Assembly (NCBI GenBank): GCA_039915945.1
Contig: JBDSMH010000085.1
Span: forward strand, 10,581-74,580
DNA length: 64,000 bases
Direction: 5' to 3'
From: DATLFA01 sp039915945
Lineage (GTDB): Bacteria > Actinomycetota > Acidimicrobiia > Acidimicrobiales > WLNW01
Below are positions 47,273-56,217 of this stretch, one piece after another. Made by a program: the position numbers and the translations under genes. The notes below the pieces were generated by a model, which saw nothing but the letters and a program-made list of their open reading frames with translations, was not told the DNA's origin and did not search any database. Position 1 is the first letter of the stretch. Each line of letters begins with the position of its first letter.

Positions 47273-48148
47273 TCAGCCGCGCTGCAGGTTCGCCGCGGTC
47301 TCGATCAACTCGTTGCGAGGCACGGTGGTCGACAGCAAGGTGAACCAGATATCGGGAGCGCCACCGAACTCCTTCTCCTCGATGATGATGCCGAGACCGC
47401 CGTCGGGTGTAGGGCCCACGTACATCGTGCGCCCGTTGCGTTGGGTCGCGACTTGGACATTGGCGGGCGGGCCGAGCGGGCTGTACCCGGTCGTCAACAA
47501 ACTGATCACGCTGTTGGGTCCCTGCCAGTGGAACGCGCAGCCGGCGTCGCCGGCAGTCGTGGCACCGAGGCCGGCCACGAGTGCACCGCCGAAGCCACCC
47601 GGCAGGAATGCGGCGGTGACCCCCGGCTTGACGCAGTTGGAGGGCAGCGTCGCGGCTGTGGTCGCGGGGGCGACGACCGACGTCGACGCCCCCGATTTGA
47701 GGGTGGTGGTCGTCGTCCCCGACGTCACCGGTTCATCGTCGTCGCGTAGCGCGATCCAGCTGGCGGCACCAACCGCGAGTACGAACACGAAACCGACACC
47801 GACCCACGTCGACGGCGAGATCTGAGGTCGCGGCCGCCGGCCGCCGCCGTTGATCGTCGCACCCGCGCCGCCCCGCATCGGTGCGCCGGCGCCCGCCACC
47901 CGCGGCTGCATTTGCACGTAGTCGCGATGGGCGCCCGTGAGATGGACCAACAGCCACGCCACCACGATCAAGCCGACCAGCGTCGCGAGCGCGGCCGAAC
48001 CGATGACCAAGAACTCGTGCACCCCGAAGCCCTCGAAGATCGGATTGCGGTCGGCACTTGTCGGCCGCACGGCGCACGACGGGTTCGTCGGCGGGCACGC
48101 GTCGGTCTGCAATATCAGCCGCGCCGCCACCACCGCCAGGGTGTTCAC
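47273..48148 (-). CDS. Membrane protein with two helices and a C-terminal external domain
   Basis: The 291-residue protein has a cysteine-bearing start (LILQTDACPPTNPSCAV), a helix at about 49-70 (FLVIGSAALATLVGLIVVAWLL), a Gly/Arg-rich cytoplasmic loop, a second helix at about 115-133 (WVGVGFVFVLAVGAASWIAL), a Thr/Ser-rich linker and a compact C-terminal domain with Cys pairs (SNCVKPGV, DAGCAFHWQGPN). I recognise no family. The first gene base is divergent from the isochorismatase-fold gene at 48238 (89-base gap). Confidence 0.72.
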   Translation of the reverse strand: MNTLAVVAARLILQTDACPPTNPSCAVRPTSADRNPIFEGFGVHEFLVIGSAALATLVGLIVVAWLLVHLTGAHRDYVQMQPRVAGAGAPMRGGAGATINGGGRRPRPQISPSTWVGVGFVFVLAVGAASWIALRDDDEPVTSGTTTTTLKSGASTSVVAPATTAATLPSNCVKPGVTAAFLPGGFGGALVAGLGATTAGDAGCAFHWQGPNSVISLLTTGYSPLGPPANVQVATQRNGRTMYVGPTPDGGLGIIIEEKEFGGAPDIWFTLLSTTVPRNELIETAANLQRG

Positions 48149-48237
48149 AGGGAGAATTGTCGAACTTCGTGGCTTCCCGAGTCAAAACTCCCTGCTCGTC
48201 GGGCCGAGACTTGGGGCGTCGTGGTAGTAAATCGGCT

Positions 48238-48870
48238 ATGCCGACCTTCGCTGAGATCATCGATCCCGCCCACACCGCCGTGATCACCATGGAGCTCCAG
48301 CGGGGGGTCACGGGTGACCTCGCCGCGATGAAAGCCCTGGCTGCCGAAGTCAAAGAGGCTGGTGTCATCGACAACGTGCGCCGTTTGTGTGCGGCCGCCC
48401 GCACCGCCGGCGGCCGCGTGGTCCACTGCACCGCCGCGTTTCGCGCGGACATGGCGGGCGCGACCGTCAATGCCCGCATCATCGCCGCGAGCATCAAGCT
48501 CAACCAGGGTCGGCTCAATCAGGGTGAGCCGGGCGTCGAAGTGATGCCCGAACTCGACCCCCAGCCGTCCGACATCGTCCTCGAGCGACTGCACGGCATG
48601 ACGCCCTTCACGAGCACACCGCTCGATCAGATGTTGCGCAACATGCGCGTGACGACCGTGGTCGCTACCGGCAACTCGGTCAACATCGGGGTGCTCGGTC
48701 TTGTGCTCAGCGCCGTCGACCTCGGCTACCAGGTGGTCGTCCCCCGCGACGCCGTGGCCGGCGTGCCGGCCGCCTATGCCGATGCGGTGATCGACAACAC
48801 CATCTCGATGTTGGCCACGGTGACGACGACCAACGATCTCATCGAGGCTTGGGGATTGCCGCGGGGATGA
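48238..48870 (+). CDS. Isochorismatase-fold protein lacking the catalytic triad (second copy)
   Basis: The 210-residue paralogue of the gene at 16679 shares TAVITMELQRGVTGDL, VVHCTAAFRAD and HGMTPFTSTPLDQMLRNM. As in that protein the Asp-Lys-Cys triad is lost: MELQR in place of DxQ, Leu at the Lys position, and TGNSVNIGVLG with Gly where the Cys nucleophile should be. The retained fold and repeated loss argue for a binding or non-thiol role. It overlaps the convergent deacylase gene by 32 bases. It differs from the first copy by a longer middle loop. Confidence 0.8.
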   Translation: MPTFAEIIDPAHTAVITMELQRGVTGDLAAMKALAAEVKEAGVIDNVRRLCAAARTAGGRVVHCTAAFRADMAGATVNARIIAASIKLNQGRLNQGEPGVEVMPELDPQPSDIVLERLHGMTPFTSTPLDQMLRNMRVTTVVATGNSVNIGVLGLVLSAVDLGYQVVVPRDAVAGVPAAYADAVIDNTISMLATVTTTNDLIEAWGLPRG

Positions 48871-50581
48871 GCACCGTGTCGGTGTGACGGCCCGAGCGCA
48901 GCACCGTGCCCGGCAGGTCACCGGTGGTGACGCCGTCGGCCACGATACGGCGACCGTTGACGAAGACATGTTCGACACCGACCGAGTCGGCATAGAGGCG
49001 GCCGCATCCGCCCGGTAGATCGGTGCGCAACACGATGTCGCCCGCGCCGACGGTGGCCGGATCGAAGACCACGAGGTCCGCGAACCAGCCCTCGGTGACG
49101 CGACCGCGTTCGCGCAGACCGAAAAATCGCGCGGGCACGTCGGTCATCAAACGCACGGCTTGTTCGATCGACGCGAGTTGACGCCCGCGGATGCAGTCGG
49201 CGAGGAACTCGGTGGTGTAGGGCGCCCCGCACATGCGGTCGAGGTGCGCTCCGGCATCGGATCCACCGATCATCACGTTGGGGTCGTTCCAGGCTTCGGC
49301 CCGCATACGCCACGATTCGCCGTCGTCATCGGTCGGTCCCGGCCACAAGACGGTCGCGAGGTCGTCGTTGATCACGATGTCGAGCAGCGTGAAGAAGTCG
49401 CGCTCACCGCGCTCGCGCGCGATCTCGCGAATGCGGCGGCCCTTGAGCCCTTCGTTGGCGGCCGAATACGTGTCGCCGATGACGTAGCGGTCCCATCCGG
49501 TGAGTCGACCGAAGGCCCCCGCGTCGGGTGACGCCGCCCGATTTTCGAGGAAGATGCGCGTGTCGCGGTCGCGCAACTTCGCGATGCGCTCGGCAATGGG
49601 CAGGTTCATGACCGACGCCCAGTCGGGCAGCATGAACAATGCGCAGTAGTTGCGGAAACTCATGTTCATACCGACGAGGATGGGCATGGTGAGCGCGACG
49701 ACGCGAGCGCCCTTGCCCGCCGCGTATTCGCCCAGCGCCATCTGGTGGTGGTAGTCATCGGGACGCGCGGAGTCGATGGTGAGGACGTTCCAGTTGACCG
49801 AGCGCTGACCGGCGAGCGACATGTCGGTGAACAGCGCGATCTCGTCGTCGCTGAACCCGTTGAGGCAGCCATCGCTCACGAGTTCGAGTGTCGTGCCGTC
49901 GTGATGTGAGACGACTTCGCACAATGACAGCACTTCGTCGCGCGACGACCAGCGCGATGGCACTGGTTGCCCGTCGCCGTCGGAGTGTGTGTACGCGAGC
50001 GATGTCGAGAACCCCATGCCGCCGGATTCGATGCTTTCGTGCAGCAGTTGTTTCATGGCGTCGAGTTGCGCGTCAGTCGCTTCGTTGCCGACGGAGGCCG
50101 CGCCCATGACGTGCCGGCGCAGCGCGGTGTGGCCGACGAGAAAACCGGCATTGACGCCGAGGCGCCCTTCGAAGCGGTCGAGGAACTCGCCGAAGGTGCG
50201 CCAGTCCCAGGGCACACCGGCTTCGAGCGCCGCCTTGGGCATGCCTTCGACCTTGACCATCATGTTGAGGAGGTACTCGGCGTTACCGGGGTCGAGAGGA
50301 GCGAGCGTGAAGCCGCAATTGCCGGCGACGATCGACGTGATGCCGTGGACGTTGGACGGGGTCGCGTACGGATCCCAGAAGAGCTGCGCGTCGTAGTGCG
50401 TGTGCGGATCGACGAAACCGGGGCACACGACGAGACCGGCGGCGTCGATGGTCTCGTGCGCGCTTTCGTTGAGCGAGCCGATCGCAACGATGCGGCCGTC
50501 CCGGACACCGACGTCGGCCACGACGCCCGCGCTGCCGGTGCCGTCGATGACGGTGCCGCCCTTGATGAGGTAGTCCAACAT
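48839..50581 (-). CDS. N-acyl-D-amino-acid deacylase-like amidohydrolase (A)
   Basis: The 580-residue protein has the D-aminoacylase/dihydroorotase-type architecture: a small N-terminal beta domain (LIKGGTVIDGTG), the metal motif GFVDPHTHYD (near residue 57), GNCGFTLAP, and GGSDAGAH with the catalytic Asp, followed by a C-terminal beta domain that ends in VEHVFVNGRRIV. Family members hydrolyse N-acyl-D-amino acids or related amides with zinc. A paralogue lies at 54417. It follows the thioesterase gene on the same strand after a gap filled by 33-bp tandem repeats. Confidence 0.9.
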   Translation of the reverse strand: MLDYLIKGGTVIDGTGSAGVVADVGVRDGRIVAIGSLNESAHETIDAAGLVVCPGFVDPHTHYDAQLFWDPYATPSNVHGITSIVAGNCGFTLAPLDPGNAEYLLNMMVKVEGMPKAALEAGVPWDWRTFGEFLDRFEGRLGVNAGFLVGHTALRRHVMGAASVGNEATDAQLDAMKQLLHESIESGGMGFSTSLAYTHSDGDGQPVPSRWSSRDEVLSLCEVVSHHDGTTLELVSDGCLNGFSDDEIALFTDMSLAGQRSVNWNVLTIDSARPDDYHHQMALGEYAAGKGARVVALTMPILVGMNMSFRNYCALFMLPDWASVMNLPIAERIAKLRDRDTRIFLENRAASPDAGAFGRLTGWDRYVIGDTYSAANEGLKGRRIREIARERGERDFFTLLDIVINDDLATVLWPGPTDDDGESWRMRAEAWNDPNVMIGGSDAGAHLDRMCGAPYTTEFLADCIRGRQLASIEQAVRLMTDVPARFFGLRERGRVTEGWFADLVVFDPATVGAGDIVLRTDLPGGCGRLYADSVGVEHVFVNGRRIVADGVTTGDLPGTVLRSGRHTDTVLIPAAIPKPR

Positions 50582-50660
50582 GACCGAAAGCCTACCGAGG
50601 GCGGATTATCGCCCGACCGAAGGCCTACCGAGGGCGGATTATCGCCCGACCGAAAGCCGA
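50582..50660. repeat. 33-bp tandem repeat, 2.4 copies
   Basis: Copies 50582-50614 and 50615-50647 differ at one base, and a third partial copy follows. Each contains GGGCGGATTATCGCCC, a short hairpin (5-bp stem). The array sits between the thioesterase stop (50680) and the deacylase start (50581), both on the minus strand. Confidence 0.85.
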
Positions 50661-50679
50661 CTCGCCGACGGGAGCACGG

Positions 50680-51507
50680 TCAAAGAGAGCGGAGCGTGTC
50701 GGGACGGGCGGGCGCCGGGCTGGCCCGCAGCAGCATGGTGGAGATGATGCGATCGTCGCGGCCACGGTCGTAGAGCTCCACGGCGATGGCATCGTGGGGC
50801 GCGTCGCCGAGCAGGCGGGCGTGCGAGTGGATCGGGCCGACCCTGCCCATTGCCAGGTAGCGAATGTCGATGTCGGTGACCACGGATCGATGCGCGCCGC
50901 GGTGCCCGAGCATGGCTTCGGCGGCGGCTTCGCCGATGACGGCGACCATCGCCCCTTGCAGAGCCCCTGCCGGGTTGCGGAGCTCGTCGCGCAACGCGAC
51001 TTCGACGTGGCCGCTCGCCGCATCGAGCACGCGTACGCCGACTGTGTCGAGCAGTGGCGCGTCGAGTGCCTTGTATCGACCCCACCGTCGCGACGCTTCG
51101 TCGATGTCGGGGTTGGGATGGTCGCCTTCGCGCCGCGCTTGGCGGTTGAAGCCGGCATAGCCGAGGCCGAAGGGCTCGTCGTCGCCCCGCAACACGACTT
51201 CGGTCATCATCGTGCCTCGACCGGCGCGCAACACGCGCGTGCGTCCGACGATGCGATGCGGCGCATGTCGAGCTGAGATGCGCAAACTCAGGTCGGACGT
51301 GAAGGTCCAGTCGGGTGACGCGGCGCGGTGGGCCGAAAAGCCGCCGCCCATGTCGACCATCAGCACCAGTGCCGAGATGCGTACGCACCCGTGCACCAGC
51401 AACTCTGGTCGCGGGACCAGCTCGAGCAGGTCGTTGGCGCCCTCGGGTGCGAGATGCACGCCGATGCGCGCGTGCACCGGGTCAATCTGGTCGGAGGGAA
51501 CGGTCAC
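50680..51507 (-). CDS. Double-hotdog thioesterase-like protein
   Basis: The 275-residue protein seems to hold two hotdog folds: the first (about 30-120) with LVHGCVRISALVLMVDMGGGFSAH and WTFTSDLSLRISARHAP, the second (about 160-265) with the PaaI-like NPAGALQGAMVAVIGEAAAEAMLG and TDIDIRYLAMGRVGPIHSHARLL. Such proteins hydrolyse acyl-CoA thioesters or bind acyl-CoA. The GTG start at 51507 overlaps the stop of the MFS gene (GTGA). The frame extends far upstream only as a shadow of the MFS gene. Confidence 0.8.
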   Translation of the reverse strand: MTVPSDQIDPVHARIGVHLAPEGANDLLELVPRPELLVHGCVRISALVLMVDMGGGFSAHRAASPDWTFTSDLSLRISARHAPHRIVGRTRVLRAGRGTMMTEVVLRGDDEPFGLGYAGFNRQARREGDHPNPDIDEASRRWGRYKALDAPLLDTVGVRVLDAASGHVEVALRDELRNPAGALQGAMVAVIGEAAAEAMLGHRGAHRSVVTDIDIRYLAMGRVGPIHSHARLLGDAPHDAIAVELYDRGRDDRIISTMLLRASPAPARPDTLRSL

Positions 51508-52961
51508 GAGAGGTTGACGGTAGCGGGCTCCGCGGCAGTGCTCGAAGTCGGCCGTGGGTTGGTCTTGGTCTTCAACGGCCACGCCAACACCATGCAAATG
51601 CCACCCGCCGCGGCGAGCGCCCACCATGCAGTGTGGAACCCGCCGACTCCGTCCCCGGTCTTGACGTCGGCCACGAGGGTCACGCCGAATGCTGCGCCGG
51701 TTGCGCCACCGATACGGATCAACGTCTGGATCACACCCGCGACGACGCCGAAATGCTCGGGTGGCGCCATGCGCGACGCGGCGCTGTTGACACCGGTGAA
51801 GTACACGGAGCTGGTGAATCCGATCAACAACGCGGCGGGTATCCACACGAAGAGAATGTTCGGCTTGTCGCCGGCCAGGAACAGCAACAAGAACGCGCCA
51901 ATGCTGAAGCAGGCGGCAGAGGGGATCATCACCGCGCGGTGACCGTGCCGGTCCATCAGCACGCCGCCTTTGAAACTCGTGAGGGTCGACGCGAAGGTCA
52001 TCGGTGTGAGTAGCAACCCGGCCTTCATGACCGAGTACCCCCAACCTCGCGTCAAGAACACCACCAGCACGCCGTAGACGCCCCAGAACGCGCAACCGAT
52101 GACGAGGGCCGCGCTGGCATTGGCGCGGAACGAGCCCGTGCGAAAGATCGAGATGTTGATCACGGGCACCGGATGGTGCGTGCAGCGCCAGATGAACACC
52201 AACCCGACCACCGCGGCAAAAGACAATGTGGCCGCGGTGCGTTGATCGAGCCAGCCCCATTCGCGCGATTGCACGATCGCGAACGCCAGCGCGGCGACAC
52301 CGACGAAGACCAGCACGGATCCGAATGGATCGGGGAGTGGCCCGGCATCTTCGTCGATCGACTCGACGAGCCATCGCCGTCCGATGAAGAAACAGATGAG
52401 TCCGATCGGCACGACGATGAAGAACGCCCATCTCCAGCTGCCGAACTCGATTGCCGCGGCACCAACGGTGGGTGCGGCCGAGGTGACTGTGCCGCTGATG
52501 GCCGACCAGGTGCCGATGGCAGTCGACCGTCGCTCCGGCTCGATAGTCGACATGATGATTGCGAGCGACGATGGCGTGAGCATCGCGCCACCGACGGCCT
52601 GTACGACCCGGGCGGCGATGATGAGCGGCACCGTTGGCGCCAGCGCCACGAGCGCGGACCCGATGGTGAACAGCAGCAAGCTCGAGAGGAACACCCGCTT
52701 GCGACCCAATCGATCGGCGAAGCGACCGGCGGGGATCAGCAGTGCGGCAGCGACGATCGTGAACGACGTCAGCACCCACGAGATCTCGGCCCGCGGGACG
52801 CCGGGAAAGTCTTTCTGGATCTCAGGGAACGCGACGAACATCAACGTGAGATCGAGCGAGCTCATCGACGCGCCGATCGAAACCAGCGCCACGATCTTCC
52901 AGGGACTCTGCGGCACGGGACTCTGCTGCACGCGGCTCTGCTGCACGGGCTGGCGCGGCAC
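51504..52961 (-). CDS. MFS multidrug-type exporter (DHA2, 14 helices)
   Basis: The 485-residue protein fits the EmrB/QacA type: LDLTLMFVAFPEIQKDFPG in helix 1, GRFADRLGRKRVFL (loop 2-3 motif), GGAMLTPSSLAIIMSTIEPERRSTAIG (motif C region) and about 14 helices. It probably exports drugs or organic acids by proton antiport. A GTG start at 52961 lies three bases after the amidohydrolase stop; the N-terminus (VPRQPVQQSRVQQSPVPQSP) consists of an internal Gln/Pro/Ser repeat, so a start after it is possible. The stop overlaps the thioesterase start. Confidence 0.88.
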   Translation of the reverse strand: MPRQPVQQSRVQQSPVPQSPWKIVALVSIGASMSSLDLTLMFVAFPEIQKDFPGVPRAEISWVLTSFTIVAAALLIPAGRFADRLGRKRVFLSSLLLFTIGSALVALAPTVPLIIAARVVQAVGGAMLTPSSLAIIMSTIEPERRSTAIGTWSAISGTVTSAAPTVGAAAIEFGSWRWAFFIVVPIGLICFFIGRRWLVESIDEDAGPLPDPFGSVLVFVGVAALAFAIVQSREWGWLDQRTAATLSFAAVVGLVFIWRCTHHPVPVINISIFRTGSFRANASAALVIGCAFWGVYGVLVVFLTRGWGYSVMKAGLLLTPMTFASTLTSFKGGVLMDRHGHRAVMIPSAACFSIGAFLLLFLAGDKPNILFVWIPAALLIGFTSSVYFTGVNSAASRMAPPEHFGVVAGVIQTLIRIGGATGAAFGVTLVADVKTGDGVGGFHTAWWALAAAGGICMVLAWPLKTKTNPRPTSSTAAEPATVNLS

Positions 52962-52963
52962 GG

Positions 52964-54388
52964 TCAGATGCGCGCCGTTTCGAGCACAGTGCCCTTGAAG
53001 AAGCTCGGGTTGGAGGCGGTCAGCATGCGGGCGGCATTGGCGAAGGTGAACTCGCGGAAGTCGGCCTCGTCGAGGTGACCGTCCTCGACGAGCTCCCACG
53101 CCTCGGGCAGAACCTCACGCATGTCGGGCACGTCCCAATGGCCGATGTCGGACGCGAAGATGGCGTTGAGCCGCGTGCCGTGCGGGTTCAAATCTCGATC
53201 GAACGCCAGCGCATTCATCGGGTCGTCGGCTTCGCAGCCGAAATTGAACTGCTGGGAGAAGATGCGCACGACGTCGCCGACATCGGTGATCTGTGATTCT
53301 TCGAACTCGTCGATGACGGAGGGGTCTTCGTCGGGATCGGACAGCATGTGCAGACCCTCGCCGAGTCGTTCACGGCTGTCGGCCACTCGCCCGCGCGCGA
53401 ACTCGGCGAAGAGTTGGTCGAGCAGCGGTCGATCGAGCAACGACGGGTCGTAGTTGCGGATGGCGTTCTTGTTGCGCTTCTCGAAGTGGCCGAGGATGTC
53501 GGCATACAGCTGGCACGCCCACGCCACCCCGCCTTCGAGGAAGGCGAAACGCAGCTCGGGGAAGCGCATCGGCACGCCACCCATGAAGATGCCGCGACAC
53601 GATGCTTCGCCCGCCGCGGCGAAATTGCCGAGGTGGTTGAAGACGTAGTTCTTGGTCGAGGCCCGAGTGCCCCATCCTTGCCCACCCGCATGGAATGTGG
53701 GCGTGACGCCGAGCTCGACACACTTCGCCCACAGCGGGTCGTAGTCGTAGGGCGAGTCGTGGCCGATCGAGTCGATCCAACGAGCGGCCCGGTTGCCCTC
53801 GAGGCCCGGGATGAAGCGGGGGATGACACCCGCCATCATCACGGTCTTCAGGCCAAGGGTGCCGACCGCGTGGTCGAGTTCGGCGACCGCCTCTTCGGGC
53901 GTGAACGTCGGGATCGCGGCGACCGGCTCGAGTCGATCGCGAAAGTCGCGGTAGGCCTCCGCGTAATAGATGTTGAACGCGCGTGCCATCGCCTGGCGCA
54001 ACTCGTCGTCGGGCACACCGGTGACCGTGAGCCCATAGGTGGGGTAGAGCAACGCGTAATCGATGCCGAGCTCGTCGAGGCGTTGGTACATCAAGGCCGG
54101 CAACATCGCAGTGGCGCGATCGACGGTGTTCTTCGTGGGAAGGCCCCAGAACGCCATGCGTGCGGTGTTGTTCTCTCGCCGCTTGTCGGGCGGGACCATC
54201 CGCGAATACTTGCTGCCGTCGATCACGCGCTGGAAGCGTTCAGCCACTGCGGGGTCGGCGATGTCGCGGATGATGTCCTTGACGACGGGGAGGTATTCGA
54301 TGAGGTGACCATCGCCGTCGATGATCGGGTGATCGATGCGATTGCGGATCGCGGCCACTTCGTCGGTGGCGACGAACGAGATGCTCAT
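52964..54388 (-). CDS. Amidohydrolase-2 family protein, long form
   Basis: The 474-residue protein has HPIIDGDGHLIEYLPVV (DxDxH-type motif, about 20-36), YALLYPTYGLTVTGVP, FHAGGQGWGTRAST and, near the end, FASDIGHWDVPDMREVLPEAWEL with the final metal Asp. It is the largest amidohydrolase-2 protein of the window, with an added loop around residues 320-370. By family it acts on a ring or amide substrate. It lies 28 bases downstream of the deacylase at 54417 and three bases upstream of the MFS gene, so these minus-strand genes form one transcription unit. Confidence 0.9.
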   Translation of the reverse strand: MSISFVATDEVAAIRNRIDHPIIDGDGHLIEYLPVVKDIIRDIADPAVAERFQRVIDGSKYSRMVPPDKRRENNTARMAFWGLPTKNTVDRATAMLPALMYQRLDELGIDYALLYPTYGLTVTGVPDDELRQAMARAFNIYYAEAYRDFRDRLEPVAAIPTFTPEEAVAELDHAVGTLGLKTVMMAGVIPRFIPGLEGNRAARWIDSIGHDSPYDYDPLWAKCVELGVTPTFHAGGQGWGTRASTKNYVFNHLGNFAAAGEASCRGIFMGGVPMRFPELRFAFLEGGVAWACQLYADILGHFEKRNKNAIRNYDPSLLDRPLLDQLFAEFARGRVADSRERLGEGLHMLSDPDEDPSVIDEFEESQITDVGDVVRIFSQQFNFGCEADDPMNALAFDRDLNPHGTRLNAIFASDIGHWDVPDMREVLPEAWELVEDGHLDEADFREFTFANAARMLTASNPSFFKGTVLETARI

Positions 54389-54416
54389 GACGTCTACTCC
54401 CCGGCTCGGTGCTGTT

Positions 54417-56141
54417 TCACTGCACCGGCGCGGGTTGCGCGCCGCGCACGAGTTGGCCGCGAAGCGAACCGGTTGGCTCGCCGTCGCGGAATGCGACGGC
54501 GCCGCTGACGATGGTGGCGACGTAGCCGGTGGCCCGTTGTACGAGGCGCTTGCCGTTGGCCGGGAGGTCGTAGATCATCTCGGGCCGCCCGATCGACAAC
54601 TTGTCGAAATCGATGATGTTGAGATCGGCCTTGTAGCCGGGGGCAACGACACCGCGGTCGAGCAGGCCGACCATGCGGGCCGTGTCGGCGCATTGCCGCT
54701 GGATGAGGAACTCGACGGGGATGCGTTCGCTCGGCGCCGCGTCGCGGGCCCAATGCGTGAGAAGGAACGTCGCGAACGACGCATCGCTGATGATCGTGCA
54801 GTGCGCACCACCGTCACCGAGACCCGGAATCGTGAGCGGATGTACGAGCATCTCGCGTGTAATGACCATGTCGCGATCGACGAAGTTGGCGACAGGGACG
54901 TAGATGCACCCTTCGCCGTCGAAGGCCATCATTGCGTCGTACGCGACTTCGGCGGGCGAAACACCCAGTTGCTCGGCGCGGGCTTCGATGCTGTCGGTCT
55001 CGCGCACCGCGTAGTTGGCGGGCTGACCGAGAGCGAAGCAGTTGGACCAGTTGTTCATCGGTCCCATGGTCGTCGGCGCGGCGGACATCTCGTCGATGAT
55101 CGTGCGGCGAAGATCGGGCTGGTGCAATTGCGCGACACGTTCCGGCAACGGAAGCTGCAGCATGGCCTGGTAGGTGGGCGCCGCCAGCAGCGGATGGATG
55201 CGGCCGTCGAGGCTCATGATCAAGCCGACCGGACGCGCTGCGACTTGGCCGCGTAGCGCGACCCCTTCGCTGTTGGCCTGCTCGATGGCCTTCAGCAACC
55301 GGCTCCAGTGCCCTGGCGGGTGCAGACCGAGTTGCAGTGTCGTGATCGACATCGGTCGACCGCTCTCCTCGGACATCGCCCGTAGCAACGCGAACTCGGA
55401 GTCGAAATCGGCGAAGTCGGTGATGATCTCGAACACGCCCTCGTTGGTCTCGCCGATGGCGCATGCGATGCCGAGCAACTCGTCGGCACTCGCCGTGAGG
55501 CTCGGCGTCAGGTTGCCGTCGCGGTCTTTGTGGTTGACGCTGCGCGAAGTCGTGAACCCGAGCGCGCCACCGCGGATGGCCTCTGCGGCGAGGCGGCCCA
55601 TCTCGTCGATCTCGGCGGCCGTGGGGACTTCGGTGTGATCTGCTCCTCGATCGCCCATCACGTAGCCGCGCAATGCGGCGTGCGGGATCTGGCCGGCGAC
55701 GTCGATGGCATGGGGGTGTCCGGCGACCGCGTCGAGATACTCGGGGAAGCTCTCCCAGTTCCACTTGATGCCTTCGTGCAGCGCGGTGCCGGGGATGTCC
55801 TCGACCCCTTCCATCAGCGCGATCAACCACTCGTGCTTGTCGGGGCGTACCGGAGCGAAGCCGACACCGCAGTTGCCCATCACCGCGGTCGTGACGCCTT
55901 GCCAGCACGACGGGGTGAGGTAGCTATCCCACGTGACCTGGCCGTCATAGTGGGTGTGGATGTCGACGAAGCCCGGCGTCACCAGCAAGCCAGTGGCATC
56001 GATCTCTTCCCGCCCCCGCCCCGTGACGGTGCCGACCGCGGTGATGCGATCGTTGTCGATCGCCACGTCGGCCGGGCGTGGCGCAGCCCCGGTGCCATCG
56101 ACGACAACGCCCCCGCGAATCACCAGATCGTGATCAGCCAT
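54417..56141 (-). CDS. N-acyl-D-amino-acid deacylase-like amidohydrolase (B)
   Basis: The 574-residue paralogue of the gene at 48839 shares LVIRGGVVVDGTGAAPRPADVAI, the metal motif PGFVDIHTHYDGQVTWD (near residue 57), MGNCGVGFAPVRPDKHEWLI and GLGDGGAHCTIISD with the metal Asp and His. It ends with the usual beta strand IVSGAVAFRDGEPTG. Compared with the first copy it has a different middle (HKDRDGNLTPSLTASADELL). Zinc-dependent amide hydrolysis is expected. It starts the minus-strand block 54417-48839 together with the amidohydrolase at 52964. Confidence 0.9.
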   Translation of the reverse strand: MADHDLVIRGGVVVDGTGAAPRPADVAIDNDRITAVGTVTGRGREEIDATGLLVTPGFVDIHTHYDGQVTWDSYLTPSCWQGVTTAVMGNCGVGFAPVRPDKHEWLIALMEGVEDIPGTALHEGIKWNWESFPEYLDAVAGHPHAIDVAGQIPHAALRGYVMGDRGADHTEVPTAAEIDEMGRLAAEAIRGGALGFTTSRSVNHKDRDGNLTPSLTASADELLGIACAIGETNEGVFEIITDFADFDSEFALLRAMSEESGRPMSITTLQLGLHPPGHWSRLLKAIEQANSEGVALRGQVAARPVGLIMSLDGRIHPLLAAPTYQAMLQLPLPERVAQLHQPDLRRTIIDEMSAAPTTMGPMNNWSNCFALGQPANYAVRETDSIEARAEQLGVSPAEVAYDAMMAFDGEGCIYVPVANFVDRDMVITREMLVHPLTIPGLGDGGAHCTIISDASFATFLLTHWARDAAPSERIPVEFLIQRQCADTARMVGLLDRGVVAPGYKADLNIIDFDKLSIGRPEMIYDLPANGKRLVQRATGYVATIVSGAVAFRDGEPTGSLRGQLVRGAQPAPVQ

Positions 56142-56217
56142 AGCCGTTTCCCCCTCGATCTGCCCGTGCCTGTATGACTCGTGCCCGGCCCACGATAGGG
56201 CGTGGCGCGGTGGACTG

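Noticed and set aside
48881..48900. Copy of the dispersed GC-rich repeat
   Set aside because: Only GGCCCGAGCG matches, inside the coding sequence of the deacylase; too short to call.
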